NCBI RefSeq assembly: GCF_900070355.1
Contig: NZ_LN849456.1
Location: forward strand, 1,674,001 to 1,738,000
Length of the DNA: 64,000 nt
Reading direction: 5' to 3'
Source of the DNA: Devriesea agamarum
Lineage (GTDB): Bacteria > Actinomycetota > Actinomycetes > Actinomycetales > Dermabacteraceae
Of this stretch, positions 54,001 through 63,647 are shown in pieces (within the stretch, counting starts at the first letter, position 1; each line of letters opens with the position of its first letter). A model generated the notes under the pieces. The model saw nothing but the letters and a program-made list of their open reading frames with translations. It was not told where the DNA came from and did not search any database. The position numbers were made by a program, and so were the translations under genes.

Positions 54001-55305
54001 ATGAACCCCATGGAACAAGCGGACGGAAGCGGCACCAACAGCAGCGGTGAGGATGCGTTCCGACGCTCGCTCGCCCTCGTGCTTGAACCCGAGGGCTGGG
54101 CACTGTTGAATTCACTTCCCCCCTACGATCCAGACCATGCGCTATCGCTCGGCGAGCGCTTGCGTGCACAAGGATATGAGGCCGACCTGGTATCCGCAGT
54201 GCTCACGCAATCCCGGCTGCGGGCAAAAGCCGCCGACAAATTCGGGGAGTTCGCTTCCTCGATGCTGCTGACCCCAGACGGTCTCGAACAGTCCACCCGG
54301 CTTCCCGTCGCCGTGCATCATGCTCGCCGTTTCGTGCAGGCTGGGCTCAGTTCAGTAGCCGATCTCGGGTGCGGACTCGGCGGTGACGCGATGGCCAGCG
54401 CAGGCCTTGGCCTGGATGTTGTGGCTGTTGACCGCGACCCGGTGATCGCGTCCCTCGCTCGGATTAATCTGATGCATCTTCCCAATGCCCGGGTGGACAT
54501 TGGCAGCGCCGAAGATCACGATCCGGCCAGCACTGATGCCGTGTGGTTAGATCCCGCACGCCGCACCGAACGCGGACGCATTTTCGATCCAGAAGCCTGC
54601 TCCCCGCCGCTGTCCTTTGTCGTCGACCTTGCGCACCGCTTGGAGGTTGCTGGGAAAGGCGCCGCCGTCGGTGCGAAGCTCGGGCCCGGTATCGCCCATG
54701 ACGCGCTGCCTGCCGAAGCGGAAACAGAGTGGATATCGTGGCATGGCCAGGTCCTGGAGGCGACCGTGTGGTTCGGCATTCTGGCGCGAGACTCCGTGAA
54801 GCGGTCGGCCCTGGTGATCAACGCGCAGGGAACCCACCTGCTCACTGATCGCAGCGTGCCCGCGACACGTGCAGGCACCGCACAACCGGACTTGCTGGAG
54901 GTTGACGATCTCGGCGATTACCTCTTCGAGCCCGACGGCGCGGTAATCCGGGCGGGCCTCATTGCCCAGGCCGCCTCCCCCATGCAGGCACGTCTCATTG
55001 ACCCCACAATTGCCTATCTCACCGCTGATCAGCCATTCACCTCCCCCTTCGTCACCGGATATCGCGTCCGCGAGGCGATGCCATTCGGTGTGAAACGGCT
55101 GAAGTCGTATCTGCGTGAACACGGTATCGGACGCCTCACGATCAAAAAGCGAGGCACCGCAGTAGAACCTGATCAGCTACGTCGGCAACTGAGACCGCGC
55201 ACTTTCGGCGATGGCGAAGCCACCCTGGTGCTGACCCGGCTGCGCGGCGAACAGTCTGTCATCGTGTGCGATCCCATCGCCCCCGAGAAGGCGTCAAAGA
55301 ACTGA
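54001..55305 (+). CDS. THUMP-like domain class I SAM-dependent methyltransferase
   Basis: 434 residues. Rossmann methyltransferase core (~95-230) with VADLGCGLGGDAMASAGLGLDVVAVDRD (SAM-binding motif I), DAVWLDPARRTERGRIFDPE and a downstream GPGIAHDALP. The C-terminal ~90 residues (LKSYLREHGIGRLTIKKRGTAVEPDQLRRQLRPRTFGDGEATLVLTRL) form the THUMP-like module. The substrate is probably an RNA, by family name, but is not established. GC-rich host-like composition. An ATG 9 bases in is an alternative start. The following operon starts 4 bases after its stop. Confidence 0.88.
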   Translation: MNPMEQADGSGTNSSGEDAFRRSLALVLEPEGWALLNSLPPYDPDHALSLGERLRAQGYEADLVSAVLTQSRLRAKAADKFGEFASSMLLTPDGLEQSTRLPVAVHHARRFVQAGLSSVADLGCGLGGDAMASAGLGLDVVAVDRDPVIASLARINLMHLPNARVDIGSAEDHDPASTDAVWLDPARRTERGRIFDPEACSPPLSFVVDLAHRLEVAGKGAAVGAKLGPGIAHDALPAEAETEWISWHGQVLEATVWFGILARDSVKRSALVINAQGTHLLTDRSVPATRAGTAQPDLLEVDDLGDYLFEPDGAVIRAGLIAQAASPMQARLIDPTIAYLTADQPFTSPFVTGYRVREAMPFGVKRLKSYLREHGIGRLTIKKRGTAVEPDQLRRQLRPRTFGDGEATLVLTRLRGEQSVIVCDPIAPEKASKN

Positions 55306-55308
55306 CCG

Positions 55309-56196
55309 ATGTCCGCATCTGCCCCGCCCCTCCTGCGCGGTTCCGTCTCCTCTCCTCCCCGGCGGATCGCACCGGCGCGGTGGCTGATTGCGTCTGCGGC
55401 CAGTGCAGTTGTGCTCACCTTGGTGGGGCTCGCGGTGCGCACCGGGCGCGGACCACTAGGCCATCGGGTACCGGTTGACTACTCGCTGACGCCTCCATCC
55501 CTGCGCAGGATGCCAACCTTCACCACACATCCGTCGTTACCCAGCGGCTCCACCGCCCACGAGGTCACCGTCATCCCTCATGACGCACCCTGGTTCACCA
55601 CGCTCATTATTGGAACGCTGTGGGTCGCTGCGGTGTTCGGCGCCATCATCGTGATCTGGCTGGTGCTGTGGGTTGTTCGCACTCGCCGTCACACCCGGGA
55701 GGTGGCCGATGATTTTGCTGGTGATACCGGTTTGCTGTCAGTTCACGAGGCCCGCGCCAGTATCGAGCGTTCGCGTGCGGCACTGACCTCGCAGCCTGAT
55801 CCGCAGCTCGGGATCGTCGCGGCGTGGCGGCACCTGGAAGGTCTCGCTGCTGGATCGGGGGTGCGCCGGGCCAGCCACCAGACCGCCGGAGACTATGTGG
55901 TGTGCGTGCTCGGATCCTTACCGGTGCACGCGGATTCCCTGCAGGAATTCGCCGACCTGTATCGCACGGCCCGGTTTAGCCCGCACACGCTCAACCCCGC
56001 TGCCCAGGACCGCGCATTAGCCCTGTTGACCAGGCTGTCTGCGGATCTTGGCGAGCCTGCCGAGGCCTCTACCGGCACCCCAACCGGCGCCCTGGCCGCT
56101 ACTCAAGCAGGGCCAACAAACCCATCAGGTCCAGCAGCCGCCTCCCAAGACGAAACGACCGCTCCCCCTGCGGAAACCACGGAGAGCCGACCGTGA
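55309..56196 (+). CDS. DUF4129 domain membrane protein
   Basis: 295 residues. Two membrane segments: WLIASAASAVVLTLVGLAV near 25 and TLIIGTLWVAAVFGAIIVIWLVLWVV near 100. The DUF4129 region (~140-245) has the pattern WRHLEGLAAGSGVRRASHQTAGDYV and LYRTARFSPHTL. DUF4129 proteins are usually encoded with MoxR ATPases and DUF58 proteins, as here. The last ~45 residues are low-complexity Pro/Ala/Thr. Starts 4 bases after the methyltransferase and overlaps the next gene by 4 bases. Confidence 0.85.
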   Translation: MSASAPPLLRGSVSSPPRRIAPARWLIASAASAVVLTLVGLAVRTGRGPLGHRVPVDYSLTPPSLRRMPTFTTHPSLPSGSTAHEVTVIPHDAPWFTTLIIGTLWVAAVFGAIIVIWLVLWVVRTRRHTREVADDFAGDTGLLSVHEARASIERSRAALTSQPDPQLGIVAAWRHLEGLAAGSGVRRASHQTAGDYVVCVLGSLPVHADSLQEFADLYRTARFSPHTLNPAAQDRALALLTRLSADLGEPAEASTGTPTGALAATQAGPTNPSGPAAASQDETTAPPAETTESRP

Positions 56197-56816
56197 ACAC
56201 CACGGTGACCCGAGAGCGAGATCAGCACAACCGAGCGTCAACTCGGCGGCTCAGGCGGCTCGCCCTAGAGACCGTTCTGATGGTGATTGGCGCCATGGCT
56301 GTGATGGTGCTGGTGCGCCTGGGCGGATATGCCATCGAGCCTGCCCCGCTGATTGCGTTAGCGCTCAGTGTCGCCGTCGGCCGCTGGCTCGTGCGAAACG
56401 GCACCCAGCGGGCAGCACCTGCCGGATGGGATCAGGTCGATCTGGACGTTGATTCCAGGCTCGAAGCATCCAAAGACGTGCGGGTTCGCCGCATTGAGGA
56501 CATCCTGTCGAGTTCCCGCAACCTTCGCAGGCATGCCAGTGACGACGTCGAACAGCTCCTATTGAGCATCACCCGGGAAACCCTGCATCGTCGCCGCGGC
56601 CTCAGCCTTCCGCTCGGGAATGACACACCCCAAGATGCACCGCCGTATGCCCCCGCCCCTGCACGTCACATCAGCGACCATCTCACCGTTCACCGCACCG
56701 GGCTATCCCCCGGGTTCCTCGCATATCTAGGGGCGGCAGCCGATCCTCACCGTTCCGCTCCACGCCTCGACCGACGCACCCTGCACCAATATCTTCAGGA
56801 GATTGACTCGCTATGA
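56193..56816 (+). CDS. Hypothetical membrane protein in the MoxR-DUF58 operon
   Basis: 207 residues, not recognised by name. Two adjacent hydrophobic segments (LETVLMVIGAMAVMVLVRLGGYA and PLIALALSVAVGRWLV) are followed by a basic, probably cytosolic region (DSRLEASKDVRVRRIEDILSSSRNLRRHASDD). Overlaps both neighbours by 4 bases (ATGA), so it is co-translated with the DUF4129 and MoxR genes. Likely a small partner of this membrane-associated system. Confidence 0.75.
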   Translation: MNTTVTRERDQHNRASTRRLRRLALETVLMVIGAMAVMVLVRLGGYAIEPAPLIALALSVAVGRWLVRNGTQRAAPAGWDQVDLDVDSRLEASKDVRVRRIEDILSSSRNLRRHASDDVEQLLLSITRETLHRRRGLSLPLGNDTPQDAPPYAPAPARHISDHLTVHRTGLSPGFLAYLGAAADPHRSAPRLDRRTLHQYLQEIDSL

Positions 56817-57847
56817 CACAGCATCACGATGAGGCCACGCCGCCCATCACCGCGCAGGAGGCCAGTCAGCTCGCTCAAGATGTTCTCTTCCAGGTTCGTC
56901 GCGCAGTAGTGGGCGCCGACGCGGCGTTAGAGATGGTGCTCGCAGGCATCCTCGCCGGAGGCCATGTACTGCTGGAGGACCTTCCGGGGTTGGGGAAAAC
57001 CCTAGCGGCCAGATCGTTTGCACAAGCCCTGGGGCTACCGTTTACTCGCGCTCAATTCACCCCCGACCTGCTTCCGGCAGATCTCACCGGAAGCTATGTC
57101 TACGAGCAAGCACGCGGAGAGTTCATCTTCCGCAAGGGTCCTGTATTTACGGGCCTGCTGCTGGCGGACGAAATCAACCGCACCCCTCCGAAAACTCAAT
57201 CCGCGCTCTTGGAGGCGATGCAGGAACGTCAAGTGACGGTTGAGGGCACGACGATGCCGTTGCCCTCGCCTTTTCATGTTCTGGCCACATCGAACCCGGT
57301 GGAACATGAAGGCACCTATCCGCTGCCGGAAGCCCAGCTGGATCGATTTTTGCTGCGGCTTTCATTTGGTTACCCGACTCCCGACCAGGAATGGGATGTC
57401 CTGGCCCGGAGAATCCAGCGTCGTCAGGAGGAGCAGAGCGTGGATCAGGTGCTCAGCCCAGGGCGACTGCTTGCGCTGCAACAAGCCTGCGAAGATGTTC
57501 ACGTCGCCGAAGACGTCGGTCGATACGCGGTCGCGATTGTGAGCGAAACCCGGCGCCACCAGCAGGTTCTCATCGGCGCTTCCCCGAGAGGGTCCCTGGC
57601 GCTGCTCACATGCGCCCGGGCTCTGGCGGTGATCCGCGGACGGGATTTCGTTGTACCGGAAGACATCGTGGCGCTCGCCCATCCGGCGCTGGAGCATCGG
57701 ATCACCGTCCGCCCTGAACTGTGGCTTCAAGATGTGACCGCCCGAGACATCATCGGGTCGGTTGTGCACAGCGTGCCGGTGCCGGACGCCCCAGCCCAGG
57801 ACGACCCAGCCGAGGACGACCCCGTTCCGGGCACTCCGCAACGGTAA
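56813..57847 (+). CDS. MoxR-family AAA+ ATPase
   Basis: 344-residue AAA+ chaperone-like ATPase. Walker A is LEDLPGLGKTLAAR (near 58-70), Walker B LLLADEINRTPPKTQSALLEAM with the MoxR hallmark, sensor region FHVLATSNPVEHEGTYPLPEAQLDRF, and a C-terminal lid with ASPRGSLALLTCARALAVIRGRDFVVPEDI. MoxR proteins act with DUF58 and vWA partners in assembly or metal insertion. The tail repeats DDP-type acidic/Pro units. The stop shares one base with the DUF58 start. Confidence 0.95.
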   Translation: MTQHHDEATPPITAQEASQLAQDVLFQVRRAVVGADAALEMVLAGILAGGHVLLEDLPGLGKTLAARSFAQALGLPFTRAQFTPDLLPADLTGSYVYEQARGEFIFRKGPVFTGLLLADEINRTPPKTQSALLEAMQERQVTVEGTTMPLPSPFHVLATSNPVEHEGTYPLPEAQLDRFLLRLSFGYPTPDQEWDVLARRIQRRQEEQSVDQVLSPGRLLALQQACEDVHVAEDVGRYAVAIVSETRRHQQVLIGASPRGSLALLTCARALAVIRGRDFVVPEDIVALAHPALEHRITVRPELWLQDVTARDIIGSVVHSVPVPDAPAQDDPAEDDPVPGTPQR

Positions 57848-59415
57848 TGCCTACTCGTCGGCGTCTGGTTCCCACCACCGCATTCATGAGGGCGGTGGCG
57901 GTCGCCGCATGTTCATTTCTCCTGGCTATTGGCACGCATCGGATCGAACCCGCCGTGCTGGGCGTGCCATTTTTGATCTATGCGGCGTGGGCGTGGGCGC
58001 GTCATAGGCCGGTCGATAACGCGCTGCCGCCGCCGGACGTGCTCTCATCGTCGCGATCTGTGCGGGAGGGTGACACGGTCAGGCTCGCTCTGCGCGATGA
58101 CGGTTTAGGTTTGATACATACCGTGCATTGGCCGGTGGTCGCCTCGGCGCATGCCCAGCCGCGTTGGGCATGCGCCGTCGATATCAGCCATCCCCACCGG
58201 GTGAGGCCGTCCGCACCGGCAGAGCACGCCGCTAAGGTTCCATCCCATGAGGCGAAGGCTCCGTCCCTTGAGGCGAAGGCTCCGTCCCCCAAATCCACCG
58301 TGGCACCCATCACCTTCACCATGCGTCGTTGGGGACGCTACGACATCGGGCCGGGCCGGATCCTGCTAGCCGATCCGCTCGCCTCCCACCGGTGGACTGG
58401 AACATTGCCCGCCGTCGAATTCACGGTGATCCCCATCTCCCCCATTCTCGATGCATCGACACAGGTCACACGGCCTATCGGTATGACTGGCAGACACACC
58501 TCCTCTGCTCGAGGAGACGGGTCAGCCCTGGCCGATGTGCGCCCCTTCCAGCATGGCGACCGGCTGCGTCGCATTAACTGGCGGGTCACCTCCCGCACCG
58601 GGACGCTGCACACCAATTCCACCCTGACCGACCGCGACACCGATGTCCTCATCGTCGCCGACACACTGGCTGATCTGCGACCGGCTGGGCCCGGGGTGCG
58701 CGTCACGGCGCTAGAGGCCGAAGAATCCAGCCTGGATATGACCGTGCGCGCCGCAGCCGCTATCGCACACCACTATCTCGGGGTCGGTGACCGCGTCGCG
58801 TTGCACGATCTGGGGCATCGCATTGGACATATTCCCCGCGGATCTGGTCCCCGGCACGTGCGCAGGGTGTTCGATTCCCTGTCCCGGGCACGTCGGGAAC
58901 TGGTCACCCGCGACCGTTTTCAACCGCTGCTTTCTCTGCGCGGCGGAACACTCGTGTTCGTCTGCTCTCCCCTTCTGCTTCCCCCGGTCGTCAACGAGAT
59001 TGTTCGCCTGGTTCATCTGGGAGGGGAGGTCGTGGTGATCGACACCCTTCCCAGTTCACTGGGATCGCTGCACCACCTGGGCCGGGATGGGAACCAGTCT
59101 TTGGACCGACCACCTGGACCCTCGTTAATCCAGATCTCCGGTGTGACGGCGGGGCAGACTCTCACCCAGTCTCTGGACCGGGCTCTCGATTCATCGCCGG
59201 ACGCCCCTTTGCGACCCAACCGAGGACCGCTGTCTGATCCCCATTTCTGGCAAGAAGCGTGGGTTCTTCGGCGTTTAGAACGCGAGCAAACCGTGGATCA
59301 TTTACGTCGGCTCGGCGTTCCAGTCACCCCGTGGACCGGCCCCTCAGCACTTACGCAGGTCCTCCAGGCCATGTCGCGAGCCAGGTCCGCGCCGCGGCTT
59401 CGGAGGTCTCGATGA
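57847..59415 (+). CDS. DUF58 domain protein
   Basis: 522 residues from ATG 57847 (the open frame begins earlier only inside moxR). Two N-terminal membrane segments (AVAVAACSFLLAIGT, VLGVPFLIYAAWAWAR) are followed by a beta-rich region and the DUF58 core ADVRPFQHGDRLRRINWRVTSRTGTLHTN near 250, plus a vWA-like LIVADTLADLRP. Between ~125 and 150 is a short low-complexity repeat, (K)(A)PS-EAKAPS, from a 21-base tandem duplication. Works with the adjacent MoxR ATPase in a membrane complex of unknown exact role. Confidence 0.9.
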   Translation: MPTRRRLVPTTAFMRAVAVAACSFLLAIGTHRIEPAVLGVPFLIYAAWAWARHRPVDNALPPPDVLSSSRSVREGDTVRLALRDDGLGLIHTVHWPVVASAHAQPRWACAVDISHPHRVRPSAPAEHAAKVPSHEAKAPSLEAKAPSPKSTVAPITFTMRRWGRYDIGPGRILLADPLASHRWTGTLPAVEFTVIPISPILDASTQVTRPIGMTGRHTSSARGDGSALADVRPFQHGDRLRRINWRVTSRTGTLHTNSTLTDRDTDVLIVADTLADLRPAGPGVRVTALEAEESSLDMTVRAAAAIAHHYLGVGDRVALHDLGHRIGHIPRGSGPRHVRRVFDSLSRARRELVTRDRFQPLLSLRGGTLVFVCSPLLLPPVVNEIVRLVHLGGEVVVIDTLPSSLGSLHHLGRDGNQSLDRPPGPSLIQISGVTAGQTLTQSLDRALDSSPDAPLRPNRGPLSDPHFWQEAWVLRRLEREQTVDHLRRLGVPVTPWTGPSALTQVLQAMSRARSAPRLRRSR

Positions 59416-59990
59416 TGCGCCAGCTGGGTATTCAGCTCACCGATCTGGTCGACCGCGCACGAGCGCTGAGCATCGGCCAGTTTTTCCTGCGGCTCACCGG
59501 CCTCATCGGAGGTGAACTCAGTCTGATCCTGGCTTCTTTATGGACACCTGGCGGCATGACCGCCCCCGTCGTCTGGAGCACTATCGCTATGGTGATTGGC
59601 ACCGTCGGCTGTGTGTTCTCGACCCTCAGACCCGACTCGACGGCGACGCTCGCCGTCGCTCTGATATGCCTGGTGAGCATCTCCTTCTCCCCGGGATCAG
59701 GTGATCTGCTGTCTGTAATCCGTCTGATCCTGATCGGACTTTTTCTTCTCATCACCCATATGAGCTGGGCTTATGCTGCGCTCGGTCCGGGTTACGCACG
59801 GGTTTCGCCGCGGCTTGTGCGCATCGGCGCCTTCCATACCGTCGTGATTGCGTTCATCTCGGTCCCGGCTGCGGCCTGGTTATGGTTCATGCCCGCTGCG
59901 GGTGGCCCCACCGTCGGAAAAGCGTTACTGCTGAGCGGTACCGTCGCGGTTCTCGGGGTTACGGTGGCGGTTTTACATCGGAGACATTGA
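59412..59990 (+). CDS. Hypothetical membrane protein, end of MoxR operon
   Basis: 192 residues with about five hydrophobic segments: GELSLILASLWTPG, VVWSTIAMVIGTVGCVFST, TLAVALICLVSISF, VIRLILIGLFLLITHMSWAYAAL and VVIAFISVPAAAWLWFMP. It overlaps the DUF58 stop by 4 bases, so it belongs to the DUF4129-MoxR-DUF58 operon. Unrecognised by family name. The ATG at 59412 is chosen because the upstream frame lies in DUF58 sequence. Confidence 0.75.
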   Translation: MMRQLGIQLTDLVDRARALSIGQFFLRLTGLIGGELSLILASLWTPGGMTAPVVWSTIAMVIGTVGCVFSTLRPDSTATLAVALICLVSISFSPGSGDLLSVIRLILIGLFLLITHMSWAYAALGPGYARVSPRLVRIGAFHTVVIAFISVPAAAWLWFMPAAGGPTVGKALLLSGTVAVLGVTVAVLHRRH

Positions 59991-60071
59991 GTCGGAAACA
60001 TTGGGGCTGGTGCGGGCCAACCTCCCTCCCACCTCACGCTTCGCCTTGACCTCGGGGCTACGGTTAGGGGT

Positions 60072-60803
60072 ATGTGGCAGCTGATGGACATGGTAAACAG
60101 GCATAAAAAGCGGATGGTCACGCGGGAAGAGGCACTACCTGGACGAAGCGCCTACAGCTACTCGCTCGCTCGGCGTCATGCGGTGCTCGGCACCGACATG
60201 CTCGGGCCCTGCTCTGCATCCGAGTATCCACCGGTGATCGACCGAGACCGCAATGCGGACCTGCCATCGTGGCCCGCCGACGCCGAGTCGATCGTGTTAG
60301 CCGGTGGCTGTTTCTGGGGCGTTGAACGCATTCTGTGGCAGCTTCCCGCCGTGCATGTGACGGCCTGTGGCTATGCCGGCGGATGGACCTCGCACCCCAC
60401 CTACGACGAGGTGTGCAGCGCACAAACCGGCCACGCAGAGGCGGTGCTAGTCGTCTACACCCATGGCACATCGACACTTCGGAATCTTCTGGAACAGTTT
60501 TGGCAGCAGCACGATCCGACCACAGCCATGCGTCAGGGGAACGACATCGGCACCCAGTACCGCAGCGCCGTCTACTGGACCACGCCCGAGCAGGAAGAGC
60601 TGGTGCGCCAGGGTGCGAGGACATACCAGAGCGCACTGTCGGCGGCTGGGCGCGGACAGCTCACCACCGAACTCCTCCCCCTCCGCGAGGCCGGATGCGG
60701 GCAGTTTTTCTACGCAGAACCGGACCATCAGCAATATCTCGCCACACATCCAGACGGATACTGCAACCACGGTTTCAACGGGATCACCTGCCGGATTGCC
60801 TAA
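60072..60803 (+). CDS. msrA: Peptide methionine sulfoxide reductase MsrA
   Basis: Repairs S-methionine sulfoxide in proteins. The catalytic motif GGCFWGVERILW appears near residue 78, then GYAGGWTSHPTYDEVCS, GHAEAVLVVY and GNDIGTQYRSAVYW, all standard MsrA. The C-terminus has AEPDHQQYLATHPDGYC and a final Cys, the resolving region. At 243 residues it is longer than many MsrA proteins because of ~70 N-terminal residues with a conserved-looking ALPGRSAYSY segment seen in some actinobacterial forms. Stands alone between the MoxR operon and the DUF2079 gene. Confidence 0.95.
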   Translation: MWQLMDMVNRHKKRMVTREEALPGRSAYSYSLARRHAVLGTDMLGPCSASEYPPVIDRDRNADLPSWPADAESIVLAGGCFWGVERILWQLPAVHVTACGYAGGWTSHPTYDEVCSAQTGHAEAVLVVYTHGTSTLRNLLEQFWQQHDPTTAMRQGNDIGTQYRSAVYWTTPEQEELVRQGARTYQSALSAAGRGQLTTELLPLREAGCGQFFYAEPDHQQYLATHPDGYCNHGFNGITCRIA

Positions 60804-60931
60804 TCCGCCACGCTATCGGTCCCCGAGTTGCCCACGGTGAGCCTTGCGGCGTTAGCTTGGGTAGCCGCACGCTACGCAACCAGTGTCTCCAGTTGGCGGC
60901 ACATAGGCCGCTATAGAGGAGGATCCACCGG

Positions 60932-62398
60932 GTGAGCACTATCCAGGCCACACCTATCCAGCGCCCATTAGCTGGCCCCACCGGCACGGGGTCGCACTGT
61001 GCCTCACCTCGGCGGCTACACCAGCGTCGTCGTAAGCCTCTGACTGCCATCCACCCGGTAACACCGCGCACCCAGACCTTTATCGCGCTGGCTATCGCGG
61101 TTTGCGCCATCGTCGCCTACGGTCTGCTGTCGAGTTTGCAATGGCGCAACATTGTGGCGCCCTCCTGGGACCTAGGGATTTTCTCTCAGCTGGCGAAGGC
61201 ATATGCGCACTGGTCAGCGCCGATCGTACCCATTAAGGGCCCGGGCTTTAACCTGCTTGGAGATCACTTCCATCCGATCTTGATCCTGCTCGGCCCCATA
61301 TGGTCGGCGTGGCCATCGGGCTTAGCGCTGATGTGGACCCAAGCCGTTCTGTTCGGCATATCCTCAATTCCGATCACGCGTTTGGCGATTGAACGACTCG
61401 GTACGGGTTGGGGCACCGTCGTGGGTGTGGGCTACGCGTTCGTCTGGGGTCTTCAAGCGGCCCAGGCCGTACAGTTCCACGAAATTGTGTTCGCGGTGCT
61501 CTTCATAGCGTTCGGGCTCGTCGCCTACCTGCGGGGACGCTATCTCACCGCAGCACTATGGATCGCTCTGCTGGTGTTATGCAAAGAAGATCTCGGTCTC
61601 ACCGTTGCCGTCTTCGGGGCAGTGCTCGCCTGGCATCGCCCCCAGTTACGGCGACTCGGCGTGGGGGTTGCCGCCTGGGGCGTCGCTTGGTTCCTCTTAT
61701 CAACGTTCGTCATCCTGCCTGCGCTCAACACGGGCCACCGCTACGACTACACCGGCAACATCGGCTCACTGCTCGACATCTTCACCCCGGCTGACAAATG
61801 GGTGACTGTGATCATGCTGATCTGCACCGCCGGAGTGATTGGGCTTCGCTCACCACTCATGGCCTTGATGCTCCCGACATTGGCCTGGCGGTTTATTGGC
61901 ACGGTCGACTTCTACTGGGGGTGGACGTGGCATTACAACGCCGTGTTGATGCCAATCGCTGTCGCCGCGTTAATCGAGGTGGCACCCACGGTCGGCCGAC
62001 GGATTCGCAACATCGCCATCGCGGTTCTGCTTGCCATCACCGTGTCGTTGAGCGGGGCGCTCCCCTTGGCTTCGTTGCTGCGTCCGGCCTCATACACACC
62101 GTCCTGGCGGATCCCATTTGCCAATCAGGCAATAGCCGCTGTACCGGATGGTCAGACAGTGGCCTCTGATCTCACGCTCCTTTCGTATCTCGTTCCCGAT
62201 CATGAAGTGCGCTGGCTGCACGGACCAGGGGACGCCTGGGCACAGGACGCACCCGACTGCGCCGTATTGGACCAGTACTCGGGTGCTTGGCCCGATGGCC
62301 TGCCAGCTGACCCAGCCGCCTGGCTCGCAGAGCGCTTCGGCCACTCTTATCAGGTCAGGGAGGACGGCGGCGGTTTCGTCGTGCTGTGCCAACCCTGA
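60932..62398 (+). CDS. DUF2079 family membrane protein
   Basis: 488 residues; GTG 60932 follows GAGGAGGA. About ten membrane segments. Family features: SLQWRNIVAPSWDLGIFSQLAKAYAHW near 70 (a WDLGIF-type acidic motif typical of GT-C-like membrane enzymes), NLLGDHFHPILILLGPIW, QFHEIVFAVLFIAFGLVAY and CKEDLGLTVAVFG. DUF2079 proteins resemble membrane glycosyltransferases, but no substrate is known. An Arg/His-rich N-terminal tail precedes the first helix. Last recognisable gene; the sequence after it changes character. Confidence 0.85.
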   Translation: MSTIQATPIQRPLAGPTGTGSHCASPRRLHQRRRKPLTAIHPVTPRTQTFIALAIAVCAIVAYGLLSSLQWRNIVAPSWDLGIFSQLAKAYAHWSAPIVPIKGPGFNLLGDHFHPILILLGPIWSAWPSGLALMWTQAVLFGISSIPITRLAIERLGTGWGTVVGVGYAFVWGLQAAQAVQFHEIVFAVLFIAFGLVAYLRGRYLTAALWIALLVLCKEDLGLTVAVFGAVLAWHRPQLRRLGVGVAAWGVAWFLLSTFVILPALNTGHRYDYTGNIGSLLDIFTPADKWVTVIMLICTAGVIGLRSPLMALMLPTLAWRFIGTVDFYWGWTWHYNAVLMPIAVAALIEVAPTVGRRIRNIAIAVLLAITVSLSGALPLASLLRPASYTPSWRIPFANQAIAAVPDGQTVASDLTLLSYLVPDHEVRWLHGPGDAWAQDAPDCAVLDQYSGAWPDGLPADPAAWLAERFGHSYQVREDGGGFVVLCQP

Positions 62399-62785
62399 CG
62401 GGACGGACGGCGGCCCCACGGATCTCGTTAGCCAAAGAGCGTACGCACGCTAATTATGGCCAGTAGGGCTAGTAATGGTTGAGAACGGTCCAACGCGACG
62501 AGATACGTTATCGAACACCGTGACAAAATCATGAACTTCGCCGTGCAATCACTGAGTAAATCCAGTTAAAATGGATACGTAGGTCCGGAGCATTCCCAAG
62601 GAATCATCGCCGCAAAAAGCTTCTCTACCGATGACCATTCTCATTGCTGAATATTAGTTAGGCCCTTAGTCTTGGGCAGATTCCCTCGACCGGCTCGTAT
62701 TTATAGAGATTCGAGCTATCCCATAAATCTTCCGAGACTACTAACCTACGACTCGGAACACACGATCAGCACACTCAAACAATAG

Positions 62786-62905
62786 GCAGCCGCCATCAAA
62801 GCCACCGTTGACGAGGCGAGAGAAGACATCAACATCGATGCACGCAACGCTGCCAATGCGCCCGTCCACCTCACTCTTGCCCGCACCCGGAATCAGTCCG
62901 TCGAG
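62786..62905 (+). pseudogene. Possible coding relic (about 40 codons)
   Basis: After an in-frame TAG the frame reads AAIKATVDEAREDINIDARNAANAPVHLTLARTRNQSVEL, with codon usage like a real gene and GC-rich third positions, in contrast to its surroundings. No start codon or ribosome site. I cannot name the parent family. Confidence 0.3.
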
Positions 62906-63387
62906 TTATGCATATTAAGTACAACGTTAAGCATGAAGCCCCGACCCAGAGGGGCGCACTTGCCTCGATCTTCCCGATTCTATCCATGAGTTACCGATGT
63001 CGTCTTTCAATGTCCTAAATGCCGTCGATCCCCGGACGGACCACTGGCCTACATGGAAATGTTATGTATCGAAGCTCCGGCCAAGATCATCGCAAGTGCA
63101 GTAAGTCAACCCACCTGACAATGTCCCAATGCGAGCATTAAGCACCTGAACCAAGTCAGGCACCCAAAAGGAGACAAGCACCTTGAGCGGACGCACCACA
63201 TAGAACGCTATCTTGTCATTCGCAATTAATTTACAGGTTCAAGCCGTAAGCACATGTCATCGCGCAATACAACCGATCATAAGAATAGTCGAATAACATG
63301 TTCAAGGCTTACAGGACAAATGTTCACTATCGCATAAAAATATACACTATCGACCACCAGTAATACAGGCAATAGACCAGCTCGCCA

Positions 63388-63417
63388 AGCCGAGCCGAGC
63401 CGAGCCGAGCCGAGCCG
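63388..63417. repeat. Pentanucleotide tandem repeat (AGCCG)x6
   Basis: Six perfect copies of AGCCG in otherwise AT-rich non-coding DNA. Confidence 0.95.
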
Positions 63418-63618
63418 ATTAATAAAAACATGATTTTACATAAGATCCAAGTCAGAACTAACCGAAAGGGCATACAACAGCATTTACATCTTAAACCGAC
63501 AAGGATGCCCGAAGTGATGCCCTCGCACTCAGTATGCGATCAACCGAACAATGACCGACAAACCTTTAAAAGGATCGCCCACTCGAGAACGTCTCCACAT
63601 ACACCCAGCATATACGGA

Positions 63619-63647
63619 CTCTATTTCATATATATATAGAAATAGAG
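63619..63647. repeat. 29-bp palindrome
   Basis: CTCTATTTC and GAAATAGAG (9-base arms) surround an 11-base alternating AT core, giving a nearly complete palindrome that could extrude a cruciform, terminate transcription or bind a protein. Confidence 0.75.
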